Below are positions 49,011 to 60,977 of a stretch of DNA of 64,000 nt, piece after piece. A model generated the notes under the pieces. The model made no database searches. It had not been told where the DNA came from and saw only the letters and a program-made list of their open reading frames with translations. This DNA comes from Lasioglossum baleicum (lineage: Eukaryota > Arthropoda > Insecta > Hymenoptera > Halictidae). Position 1 is the stretch's first letter; each line of letters starts with the position of its first letter. The translations under genes and the position numbers were made by a program. Where the stretch lies: assembly GCF_051020765.1 (NCBI RefSeq), contig NC_134935.1, positions 12,835,579-12,899,578 of the forward strand, given 5' to 3'.

Positions 49011-50416
49011 TGAAACGCGTTCGAGGACGCAGCGTTCTGTAAGGAATGGAATTATTCAAAAAGTTGCGTTCACTTTCCCGAAGTACATAAATTTCCGAAG
49101 TTTTGGGCCGAGCGCAACGGGTCACGGTTACGAAAACATCGCGGAATCGGATCAACAAACGATCAACTCGGCACCGCGCTTTTATTCATATACCTCTACC
49201 CCGTTCCCGGTGTTCTCTCGTTGTTTGAAAAATAACGCGAGCAAACCGGAACTAGCCCGAGCCGCCGGGCATTGTTTGGTGTCAATTCTACTATGTCGCC
49301 TCACTCTCAAATAATATTCTCTATCGGCCGTTTAATTAAAGCTACTCTTCTCTTCCTATTTCCATTCCGAGCACTGGATGAATTTATACGACTCTGAAAT
49401 TTCCAAATTCTTTGGTAATTTATTACGACAACGTTAGTTTTCGTTTGCTCCCTCTGAGACACCATTAAAACCACACTTTCAATTAATATAATTCCCACAT
49501 TATTAAATGCCTGTGTGTAATAAATTCTAAAAAGGTCCTATGCCATTTTTGGTCTCCAAAGTCATTTGAAGGTCATCGTGATTCAGACATATTCGGACGT
49601 ACTTCATCCGCTACAAGATACAATAGAAAAAAATACACAGTTCGCGACAAAAAATACCGATGAAAACTAATCCAACAAAAGCTTTTCTTCCGTGTGATAG
49701 TACTCCTTCGAAATGGTTTAAATTATTATTAAAGCCTCTGTAAAACGAGTGAAAGATTGATTTAACTCCTGCTCCTCATAATTAAGAACGTTTTCGGTCG
49801 GCATATAAAGATCCGGCCGCGGTCTAGTAGTTGCCCACAATGAGCTTGAATTGCTGCGTTCTCGTGGCCACACACGCATCCTAAATAATAAAATCCTTGA
49901 GCGAAGAAGTGAAACGGCGCTCGCTTTATGTTTCCGCGAACAACAGCAGAAAAACACGATCGCGGGTAGGAATGCACACGGTTCAATAATTGGTGTAACT
50001 TGAACAGTGCATCCGGATGCGAGGCACTCTAACGAAGAAGAGTCACACCGCAAGCCTGGTAGCCGGTCGCGGACGAGATCCATCACGAGAAAGAGAAATA
50101 GAGAAAGAGAGAGAATGTCAGAAAAATTGATTCTCAAAGCACGTGCAGCAGCGATGATCGGCCGAGATCGAAAAAGAGAGGAGAGCGAAAAACGAGGAGG
50201 CGAAGAAAGCCCGTAGCGGTCAGGTTAAAGTATAGTGGGGAAATAGGTGAGGCAAGCGAACATGCAAAATATTCGAGGCACCTTGGCCGATCATTTACCG
50301 CAAACTTCTCGAGTTATCGAGTTGACGTGCAGGTATACCTGCTCCTGACAGCTTGACGTCTGCAAAGTACTCTTTGCTTCTTTTAACAACACCTCTACCA
50401 GGCTCTCCCCCACTGC

Positions 50417-50445
50417 CTCTCTCTCTCTCTCTCTCTCCCTCTCTC
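50417..50445 (+). repeat. Microsatellite (CT)n
   Basis: About 11 pure CT units and a short interrupted tail. Confidence 0.93.
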
Positions 50446-51459
50446 GTCATGCTGCCACTCCCTTCAACAATTTCTACACACGAAGGATCGTATAAATAGG
50501 ACAGCGGCGAACGAAAGTCGGATGCGCCGTAGCTGGATTTTAAGGATAATTACGTGAAATTGGGCGTGCACTGTAAAATCGATCATGCCAAGCTTACTTG
50601 CCTGCACGGTATTTGATCTGTTCTGAAAAAAAGAAGAAGATCCGCCCGGCAAAAAGGGTGGCATGAAACAGGAGAAAGAAAACCGAGAGACGATATCGAA
50701 GATCGACCAATCACGGTCCCGGTTCGACGACGAGACGGACATCGTCACGGTTTGATGGCTTCCTGACACGAGCTTCCTGTATCAATGTACCACGAGCAAA
50801 ACGTCGCCTTTTCACCGTTGTTGCGCACCATTATCGGCGTAACGCGACTAATCGATCGTTATGAATGTTTTTGGACCCCGTGCAGCCTCGTTAACCGTCA
50901 CTTCCTGCTGCCGTATGCGAGAGGTCCTTTTTGCTGGCGAGAAAGCAACTCGATACCCTTATGTTCGACACGATTGGTTCAGTTCTGTTTTAGAAACGTT
51001 TAGACACTTTATTGGCGAAACGAGGCGGCGCTGGCTCCGAAGAAATTTTTAGTGAGGTATGGTAAATAGTTAATTGTGGGGGCATTTTTGCTCGTTTCTG
51101 TTCGAGGTTAGCAGGCATTGCCATTTTTGTTCGTTTTTTGTTGTTCATCTATTTGCCACTTATAATGTCCATTTATGCACGTACAAATTTATGTGGTTCA
51201 TAAATAGATTAAATCGTCGGTATCCACGAGAAATTATTTTAAAATATTTATAACTGTTCTCTCTATCTACAAAAACAACTCAAACCGGACTAATAAATGA
51301 GTAGAAATCAATATCAACTTGACAGTTTCATATTGATCAATTCTGAATTGCATAATTTTCATGGAACAGTAGCCAAACAAAAATCTGTCTTTTCCCTATG
51401 AAATAAATACACACATTGTTCTTAAATTCTTTTAATTTATCTGTTCCTTTAAATGACAC

Positions 51460-51513
51460 CTGCTCACTTCTGTCATAAATCCATAAAGTCTGCAGTCTAC
51501 TAATCACAGAGTC
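51460..51513 (+). repeat. Dispersed repeat, type A, full
   Basis: ACCTGCTCACTTCTGTCATA, AATCCATAAAGTCTGCAGTC, TACTAATCAC: all blocks in order. Confidence 0.65.
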
Positions 51514-52182
51514 ATCATAAAAGTTCGATGAAAGTAGAATAAAGTTGGGAACGGGAGGCATCGTCGTGACAGAGTGTTTGTTTACAACGGTAAAACGAAA
51601 TGATCGGTAAACAGATACAAGAGAAAAATTTCGTTCGAATGTTCCGCTAAAGGTACAGCTACCTCGATCAGGAATGCTGTGCGTTGAATATTTGTTTCTC
51701 GCAAAGCAGTACGGTGTGGTAGGTTCGCAGGCCCCGTGTACCCGTGGATCATGATCGACGATGGGACAATGACGATATAGCATGAGCGTCACGATCATGG
51801 AATTTCTGTACCTGGGCTCCGTTACTGAATGATAGGATCGTCTTACGACGACCTGAGTACCGTCTACTTACCATTCCTTCTCATTCGTCTGCTAGCCGTC
51901 TCTCCTCTCCGTGTTCGTTGTTCCCAAAGAACCACTTACAATTAGTGGATGCCACTATGGGACACTGCCGGTAATTAGGCTCCGCATAATATATTCCCAG
52001 TACCACGCGAAGATAAATGATTTTTCCTTCCTTTCCTCCGTCTCTTTGTTACACCTACACCGCCTCCACTACTCCGTTACTGTGAACTTTTGTGTTTCTC
52101 CTATCCGCTTCCGCGACTAATCTTCCGCTTTCTGCTCTGGTGGAAACCCGCTGACACCGAAATTGATTAACCTTCTACCATC

Positions 52183-52322
52183 GGTCGAATGACCAATTTT
52201 GTGGATTTTATTTTAAGTTATCGGACACACGCACAAGAGATGAAATGTCTAAAATGTTTAGTTTCTATCTACCTAATGCAGACCAACGGTCAAATGACCA
52301 ATTTTGTGGATTTTATCTTGCG
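52183..52322 (+). repeat. Direct repeat of 35 bp, offset 105, with a small palindrome
   Basis: GGTCGAATGACCAATTTTGT (52183) recurs as GGTCAAATGACCAATTTTGT (52288), each followed by GGATTTTAT. GGTC and GACC pair around a 4-base loop. Confidence 0.7.
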
Positions 52323-53873
52323 AGTCTTTTTTATGAGGCAAAATGCTTGATAATCGAGTGTTAAGCCTATTCGCAATTAATTGTAAAGGACAAATTGTTT
52401 GTCTACAATATTTTGTATATGTTTATTTGAGGTGGTCCTACTATATTTCTCATACACGCGGCTAGATATTGAATTCAGAGGAACGGGGGATTCGCCAGAG
52501 ATTCCAATAATTTTTTATATCCAACCAATCTTTCAATAAATATGTTCTATCGCTAACCGATAACTTCCAATCGTCAAAATCGCCTTCGAACACACTGTCT
52601 GTCTACATTTTTTACCTGACGAAGAAAGACAATATTATATTTTGAGCATTTTAAGCGGTAGTCGTGACCAAAATGTGTAACTATTAGACTACCAGCGCTA
52701 CAAGGCGAGTCACATAATTTTGTCATAAAAATGATACAATAATATCATTTTTATCACAGATATAATAATTTGACCTTTTCTCTAAAAAATTTTTAAATAT
52801 TCCTAAGAGTCAGTAATCATCAGAAGTCTAGTGATAGCAATTCGCGCAGCTAGCTTAGCTGACCAGGCTAAACATAAAAGATCTAAAACCGACTGGCAAT
52901 CGTCAGCGAAGCGCACGAACCACAAAACCGCTTACCCAACGCATCGATGAAGGTGCAGAGGTGCGCGTCGATCAAGAACTTTTTGGACCCGCGCGTTAGA
53001 AGCGTCGTCGGCGAGTACATTCTCTTTCGACGGGCGTTCATGATTCCGCTTTCACCGGTAGACGATTCTTTTCAGCAGCTTGTGTACAGGCTCGACAAAG
53101 GAGACAAAGGGAGGCGGCAGCCCCGCGCGTAGTCTACGTGTCGGCTCACGGTTGCTCAGATATGTATATCCACTCGAGGCGTTCGAGCGTTGCCAGCGAG
53201 TCATTTTTCACTCTTATCGTTTGCCCTTTTATTTAAAACGCGAATCGAGTGGGCTCTCTCCGCGTATAAAGAGAGTAAAGCCAGCAGCCGTGCGCACATA
53301 GAAGCGAAAGAGAAGAAGGAAGTGTAGCGTCTCTTCCTGGCGGGCTCGATCGAGAAAATCGCGACGGTATCGCGGGAAAACTTTCTAACGATATAGGTGG
53401 CTAAGTAGCCTCGAGAAGTGGCCCGGGTCCTTGGTCTGAAGTTTCGCCCTCCGCGTGCTCTGATGGGAGCCGAGCAACGGACCAGGCCTGATACCAACTT
53501 GGCGGCCTGTGTCCGAAAGATTTAAAGTTTGTTGCGCATACTTCGGGTATTACGGGATTTTGATGGCTCGCTGCATGGAAAAGGAAAAACCTCGGGTAGA
53601 GCGGACGCACTCGTGGGAAAATTGATTATTAAACGTTTCAAGGCCCGGCTATTGTTGAATAACTGATGCTACTCTGCGCTAGAGCATCGAGTAGCCGCCG
53701 CCCACTGCATTCTCTTTTTCCCTCTGTGAACCTCTCGCACGTGAAATTAATTCTCCGATTTAATGGAATTGTATCAAGTCACGCCGGATTTCTGCTGCCG
53801 TAATTTATGATCGTTATTTGGAAAACTGAAACCGGCGATCTGAATCTATGTCGACCTACCTCCATTCACAGCA

Positions 53874-54141
53874 CACGTGTACGGAAAATATTTGACGACT
53901 CACTTTGCCGCGGTTTCCGATATATTTTGACAAAAATTTGCTTAAAACACGTTCTCGTATAACAGACAAGCCACGGGTAATTTAATCTGACAGAGTTGAG
54001 AGTTAAATAAAAATTGATGTCGCCCCCATAATAACTTTGATACGTCGACAACGAAATTTCTGTGGTCCTCCCTGAATTCTTGCGCATCCACGTACACCTG
54101 CAGAGAAAATATTTGGCGACTCACTTTGCCGCGGTTTCCGC
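53874..54141 (+). repeat. Direct duplication of about 50 bp, offset 221
   Basis: AAAATATTTGACGACTCACT then TTGCCGCGGTTTCCG at 53885-53919 recurs at 54106-54140 with one change, and the flanks to the left are also similar. Confidence 0.8.
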
Positions 54142-54751
54142 TTTTCCGCGTTAACTGGCCTCCTCGTCATAGAAAGCGGTATTAACCCAAGGCTCGGTCG
54201 GTGCACGCGACAGAAAATTCCGGGGGCGAAGGTGCTTGTTTAGATTCGAGCGAAATTTTCGTGGGATCCGGTCAACGGAACAGACGACCGGCAATTATGG
54301 AGAACGATGCAAATATCGGTGAAGCCCCGAGAGCAGAGAGCGACGACCGGCAACACCGAGTAAAATAACAAACGGGGTAGTCGAAGAATGAAAGTTTTTC
54401 GTGCGAGCTCCCATTTTTCGAAGGAAAAACAATATCGAAAACTCTGGCCAACCATGAAGTGTATTTACCTGAACGCGTTCTCGTTACTTTTTCGATTTTC
54501 CAACAACACAACAGGGAAGGAGGGGAAGTGCCCTCCGGACAAACGTTTCCGCCCAAGTAATTCTTTGGCGATGCTTTTATTACCCCGTTTCTGAATTATT
54601 TCGATTCGCGGATTAGCTACGGCCCGAAAATATTCGTCCGTAAATTGCTGATGGTTTTTTTTAACAAAATTTTTTGCGTTTTGCATAATTCAATGAACTC
54701 TCTGTGCAGCTGGTAACAAAATCTAGTCGATCTTTTTGCATTTTTCATGGT

Positions 54752-54912
54752 CGTGTAGGTTAGAATCCCTGTTGTTTACTTTAGTGACTTTGGAATATGT
54801 TATGAAGGTCAAGGAATCCGTTCTCAGTGACTTAAAGCACGTCATGAAGGGCATGGTCTTGAATAATAATTGTATAGGTTAGAATCCATCTTGTTGATTT
54901 CAGTGAGCTTGA
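54752..54912 (+). repeat. Direct repeat of about 40 bp, offset about 125
   Basis: TAGGTTAGAATCC, then TTGTT.A.TT.AGTGA, occurs at about 54756-54791 and 54877-54912. ATGAAGGTCA and ATGAAGGGCA lie between or beside them. Confidence 0.6.
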
Positions 54913-56825
54913 CCAATTTCTCAAGAAGAATGTTAGACGCCTCTGTTACAATTTGTACATTAATTACACGTCTGGGAATAAACCACGATTAGTCGAATCA
55001 AGAACAGGAGACCGGGCGAAAATCAGGATGTGTTTGCAACAGTGAGAATCGCCGTATAAACGAATCGTGCAAAATGCAAAATCCCGTTGGAAAAACGTGA
55101 CAAATGTCCGGGTAAAAGGTGCACTAAACACGCGTGATCCTGCCGTGCAAGCTTATTTGCAATTAAAACGCACCGATTTTAATCCGGGCGTGCAGCAGTT
55201 ACGCGCTCATCACGGGCCAATTACATAAATCCGGGGCGACGTAATCGGCAAACAGAACGCGAATAATATACCTAATAAAGATTCATCCTCGACGCGCAAA
55301 TATCTCCTGGGTGGCTGCGTTGTCCGTGTTACAGCTTCAGGGTGCTGCCGTTGCAGTCTCATAAAAACGCATTCCGCCGTTGCAATTGTACAGAACGAAA
55401 GCTCTCGGGAGGAATCACAGAAGCGTTAACGAAAGATCGAGGAAATGATTTCACGATCTGATTGTCCGGTTATTTACTGTCACCCGCCACGTTACGTCGG
55501 GTTATTCACCATCGAACGGATAACGGGGCCTGGCCGCATACCAGCGGCCGCATCGCTGCAACACCATAATGCTGCACGTGCGGAACGCCAGCGCCCGATG
55601 CATAATAACGATTTCCATATAAAACGAAAAGGCACCTCTCTCTGTCTCTCTCGCCGTGGGGGGGAACGCTCTCTCGCCCCTTAATGAGCGATATTAACAT
55701 TTTCATACGACCGATCGAAAGCTACCTTTTCAGCCTCTGAAGAGGATGATTCTCATCTCCGGATCCGCGAATGCTAATCGGGAGATTCGCCCACGCCATT
55801 ATTCGCTGGAATTCACAGTGTCGGTGCACCTTCTCTCGACAATGATACATTACATAATCGTATTCGAGAATTCGGAAAAAATCGGAAATACGCAGATTTC
55901 GCATTGAATTTTAAGTATGATATCGTTTATACTTTTGCAGTGTCAATGTATAGGTGTAAGTAGAGCCTTCGTTTAACAATAAAGTTATCGAGTTTTGATC
56001 ACGAGTTGCTTGACAGCGTACGACGCCGAATTTCAGCCGATTGCCCTCGGCTGTTTCCGCTTAGGTATGAATATGTAACTGGTTCGGATAGCGCGCCTTT
56101 GACCGACTGCCTGTACCGTTAATGTTGCAGGCGAAGCGTGGTAACGCTGCCATTCCATTCGCGCAAGATTCCCTCCGCGAAAGCACGAAGAACACTCGCG
56201 AGGAGCTCTCGCGAAAATTGATGGATCGGATCTTCGTCGCGTCGGTGCGTAGATATTCGCCGACGAAAAAGATTGCTTACAGCCCGCGCGGCGCAACTTT
56301 ATTGGACTGATGGGAAAATAATGAGGGCAATCGTCGGAGCCGCGAGGCGAACCGATTCAATCGGCTCTCTCGCGTTTCTTTCCATGAAAATGGCGTTAAG
56401 AAGCGAACAGAATGCCGGAACGAAACCGTCGAAAACGACCGGCATTACGCAATTGATGAAACAAAAGGACTGCAGTAAATTGACTCGAGCGACCAGAAAA
56501 CCGACTGTACTTTTCCCCGCCGAAGTACTTTATACGAACGACTTTAGATCGCCTCGTGAATATTCGGTTTCGGCGCCAGTGGACCGTGAAAGACACTGTG
56601 AAATGAGGTTATCGTCCTTGGCCACTGTCGGCATTAGATTGCGAATTTTACCATTAAAATTACTCGGGACCATTTAAAAGAAAAATAGCAAAATCAAAAT
56701 TCTTGACATCAGGTGCAGGGAACAACAACCTCGTGAGCTGTCCTCTTTAACAAACTTTTAAAAGTCGAAGTCAATTGATATGATGAAATATATTGACGTG
56801 CTTAAATTTTGTTTATATTTTTACT

Positions 56826-56882
56826 GTTTTAAATTACCCCAACTCGTTTCCATCGTAAACGCATAAAACTCGCGGTCTAGTC
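56826..56882 (+). repeat. Dispersed repeat, type A, full
   Basis: TTTTAAATTACCCCAACTCG, TTTCCATCGTAAACGCATAA, AACTCGCGGTCTAGTCATG. Confidence 0.6.
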
Positions 56883-57843
56883 ATGACAATGCAACCCATA
56901 GTAGGAGAAACAAATAACTTTTTCACTGAAATTCGTGACACAGGAAAAGACCCGAAAAGAATTCGGTATAGCGAAACGTAAAGCAATTGTAACTACAGTA
57001 GTTCTTTTACAGCAAACTAAACATAAAAAATTTCGCGCATTGTGCGCACATAGCGGAAGTTTATAAAGTTATTCAGCAAGTGTTGTAGCACAAACTGAAC
57101 TGCTTTAAAACATGGCTGGATTATCGCGGAAACAAGTGCAAATTCGTTTCAATGTATCACAAATAAAATGAAACGGACAGCTCGAGTGTATTCAATTCAC
57201 TCATCCCGCCACGCTTTAAATTTTGCTTTGCAAAAACCACAACTGAAAAACAGAGTTCCGCCATTGCATCCGAAGATATCGCGGTTTTTAATTAAAGATT
57301 GAAAGAGCCGGCAAATATCGTCGTATTTAATTGCGAAAATGAGCTGATAATTTCGCGTACCCAACGGAGAATGAACGATGAAAAAACAGACATGTAATTT
57401 GTGCGCAGCGCGATCGCGTTTCCGCTTCCAATGACTTTTGTACACTGAAAATATTGGTTACTGGAAAATATTGGATTTCGCGCTGATTGCGTCGCTGATG
57501 TATGCATTTATATTTTAAATATGAGATAATGAACATGATATACGAAGTCTCGTGCTGTGTATGAAGGATTTTGATCATTGATCTTTTAGTTATTATTTTC
57601 TGAGAGCAAAGCTGTTGAGAAGCAATAATTTCATTTGCAAATTGATTCAATTTATTTTCTCGTATTCGTTCGTTCCATTCTAACGTAAATGAAAATAATG
57701 TTGCTGTCGTTATTACTCAGCGGAAAATTGTGTGTCTGTTACGAAAATATTCGTATTCACCAATTCACTGTCGACAATTACAAAGAGACTGTTTTTCTTC
57801 AATGTTAACTTTGACTCATTAGTCAGTGTAACAAATTTTGAAC

Positions 57844-57954
<111 letters not shown>

Positions 57955-58622
57955 CTTTTACTTTACAAAAATGTCAATGTAAGAATTTTAATGTAAAATC
58001 ACAAAATGTACCGGTAAGACATCAAAACTACACATTGTCAGAACCAGTAACCAGGACGTATTTTAATTAAACGCTAAATCAGAGCAGTGTTCCCGGCAAT
58101 CAACATGGAATAACTCAAAAGTGTTCATTAGTCGTGGCCGGAATATCTATTTACGCGAATCAATCCTCGATTCAACATTATGCAGTGGATAGAGTCAACG
58201 CATGGTCGGACAGATCAGATATATTACTATGAACATTACCGCAATCCAATTACATCACGTGCAACAGATCGCGGCTTCGTGTTGTAACGCGTGATCCAAG
58301 CGCCTGAATGGAATTTCAAAATCGTTGATCCCTGGGATCCGTAGGAGAACGAGGAAGTTCGCGAGACAGTGTAATAAATCTTTAAAAACGTTCGCGTCGG
58401 TACAAATTAATCGCGGGTCCGCAGAGATCGAGCGGCCACAATCTTTCCCGTAGATCTCGTTCCGTTTCCTTTCCGCGGAAACCAATTCGGTGCGTCAAGT
58501 GATTCGTGAAATTCGACGCGGGGACACGTTTTTCGTTCCCGTGGGACCGAAAACGATTTTATCGCCACTTAAGACCTCGTAAAACAGTCAATCCGTCGGC
58601 GCCGAACGATTTTTACCTTAAC

Positions 58623-58645
58623 CTCTCTTTCTCTCTCTCTCTCTC
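58623..58645 (+). repeat. Microsatellite (CT)n, short
   Basis: About ten CT units within the CpG-rich leader of the weak exon candidate at 58834. Confidence 0.9.
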
Positions 58646-58833
58646 CGCGTGCGTTCGCGTTCCTTTCACGGTTTGAATCGTTCCTCGGGGTTATACACCG
58701 TCGTTGTACACGTACGCGTTCAACGCTGTCTTCCCTAGCGGGACAACCGTGTGTGAAATTGGCTCGTGAATTATGTGTAATTTGTCACACTAGCCTGCCA
58801 GCGGCGCCGGACCGCGACTTCGCGGTTATAGCA

Positions 58834-58929
58834 ATGGCTGCGCCCAACGTAAACGATCCAGCGTACATGTCGCTTCACGTGAAACTGACCCCTTCGACTG
58901 TGGCCACTGTCATGGCAATTATCCTAAAG
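58834..58929 (+). other. Weak candidate coding exon, 32 codons in phase 0
   Basis: An ATG at 58834 opens 32 codons that end exactly at AAAG|GTGCGT (GT at 58930). The preceding roughly 300 bases are CpG-rich, as in a 5' UTR. The open frame runs past the donor to 59313, but composition turns AT-rich after about 59110, so read-through coding is unlikely. The peptide begins MAAPNVNDPAYMSLHVK and has a short hydrophobic end; it is not recognised. Confidence 0.2.
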
Positions 58930-60479
58930 GTGCGTTTCCACGCGTGTAATGCGCAAGACACGCGACTATACGGCCCGGCAAACCATGTCGCACCGAACTC
59001 TGTTCCAGCTACCTCTCCCAACGAACCGTGCCCAAATGCTCTTCAGACTCGCGAAAACGGCAACCCTCCGCTGATGGATGCGAGTCACGCCCTCAGAAAT
59101 CATTATACTCGGTGCACTGACCCTTCCGCGTTCTCCAGAAGATTGTTACTATTTTGTAAATTAAAAGTTTCTTACAACTGCAGTAAATTCATGAATATAC
59201 GGGATATCTCAGGACGGATTGTACCAGCGAGGCATGAGGTAATCCTGTTTGCAAAAATAAATGGAAAAAAAGGAATATATATTCAGTTGAAGCTTCGTTT
59301 CCGAAAAAATTGAGATTGAACATTCGGTTACGCGTGCTGGTGAATAGAAATCGGCCGACGTGTCTGATCACGACCAACCAATTCTACTTCTCGTGAATGC
59401 CAGGACACGCGAATCCGTCAAACTTTCAAACTCGATGTTTTTTGGTAACTTTTCTGAAAATTATGGGATTTTTGATATTACACAAAATACTGTAAAATAC
59501 ATATTTGAAGCTATCATGAAATGTTCACGAGATCGTATCTGGATTTTAAAAAATTTTAGGTGTTTCTTCAAATTATCAGAAAGACAGGGAAGGAAGAGCT
59601 AGTTTGAATTGTTAAGTCAACTCGGTTTGAACGAAACTCCATTTCCTTATACTTAAATATTAAACCTCTGTGCTCAAACGAAAGAGAAGAACGCCATTTT
59701 TATCTTCAACTGTTGTAGACATTCGCATAAAAAGCCCGAGCACAAGCATTCTTAGAATTATTCCAACGCTCAAACACATTTACAATTTATTTTCAACATA
59801 AGGAATATATATTTCAGAAAACTATCAATTTTTTCCTTCATTGTAGTTTCTAAAAAATTGCGCATAAAAATTGTAGATTGCACACGTTACTAAGGATGCA
59901 TATTCTTTGAGAGGACGGACCGATCTCAAATTTTCCAGAGACTCGGATCGGTTCGAGGTCTAATAGCAGCTGAATGAAACTGGCACCGATAATCAGCGTC
60001 CAGCGTACAACCGGTTAAAGATCGTGGGGTAATAAAATCACAATGCACGGTCATTGGCTCACGGTAGTCGAGCCCATTGACGATGAGATGCGCAAAGATG
60101 AGGCGGCAATAAGTGGCGCAATGTGAGGGTGAACGGTTGCGTAGGCAGAGATAACCTCGACAATGAACTCTCTCGATATCGAAATAATATGAATGTAAAA
60201 GGACCCACATCGGGTTACACAGCGATCGGTGACTCTTTTCGTTTGTTCGACGGGCCGGCCGACAGACAGGCATTGCGTGTCGACTGGTGTCGCGGCCAGC
60301 GCTGAATACCGAAAGAGTACTCGACGGTTACACAGTGGATTCCAAATAGCCGTGGGAAGAACTGTGGGCCTGATGCCTTTCGAATACTAAATACCCTGGC
60401 CGGCGACCACGCTCTCTCGGTACACACGTAGTCAAGGTGGCAGGTGGTCTCTGCTCGGTGGCTTGGAACCGAAGCGTTA
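58930..60479. other. No gene recognised
   Basis: AT-rich after 59110, with frames that follow from composition. Confidence 0.5.
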
Positions 60480-60556
60480 AAGCGTTCGTGGCCGTGATAC
60501 GGGCGCCCGTGCCCATGATTGTGCCCGTGACTGTGCCCATGGTTGCCTCGGGCCCC
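60480..60556 (-). repeat. GGGCAC-type minisatellite encoding a His/Gly-rich stretch if translated
   Basis: On the minus strand GGGCACA, CACGGGCACA and CATGGGCACGGG recur. The open frame (60556 down to 60215) reads GNHGHSHGHNHGHGRPYHGH, but it has no ATG and begins right after a stop, so it could only be an internal or terminal exon. No good acceptor precedes it. Confidence 0.4.
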
Positions 60557-60746
60557 TCAATACCGATGGAATCGACCACATTGTAAACAGCTCGAATCTA
60601 GCTCGATTACTTCGAAAAATGAAATAAACAAGTCAACGCTTCGACTGCATGGGTGACGTTATCCTTTGATTAGGAACACAGTGTCGTGACCTGGGTTAGG
60701 TTAATTGAAATTTTGTTGTAAAAATTTTATACACCCGAAAATAATA

Positions 60747-60977
60747 CAGTGTGTCTCAGTTTCTTTTTCATAGTTTTTGCAAGGTCGTCTTTATCGGGAA
60801 AAATAATTTTTTGAGTCATTAACAAGATGCAATAAAAAAAAGCTCTCCCGATAAAAAATAAACAGACAAAAAAATTGTTCTTCTGTAATATTCCCCCTTC
60901 GATACCATTTAAATTATGCCAAAAATATCTTTTCTGTGCCATTAAAAATAAAGGAGATATTTAGGTGGGACACCGTG
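60747..60977. mobile_element. 231-bp mariner-like MITE
   Basis: The left end reads CAGTGTGTCTCAG and the right end, inverted, reads CACGGTGTCCCACC. TA lies outside both (60745-60746 and 60978-60979). The CAGGGTGTCCCA-type end followed by TAAATATCTCC (inverted, near 60950-60965) is common in mariner-derived short elements. The one frame across it on the minus strand is AT-driven and not taken as coding. Confidence 0.72.

Noticed and set aside
58930..59313. Continuation of the 186-codon frame past the donor at 58930
   Set aside because: Composition shifts to AT-rich, the translated sequence turns featureless, and a good donor interrupts it.
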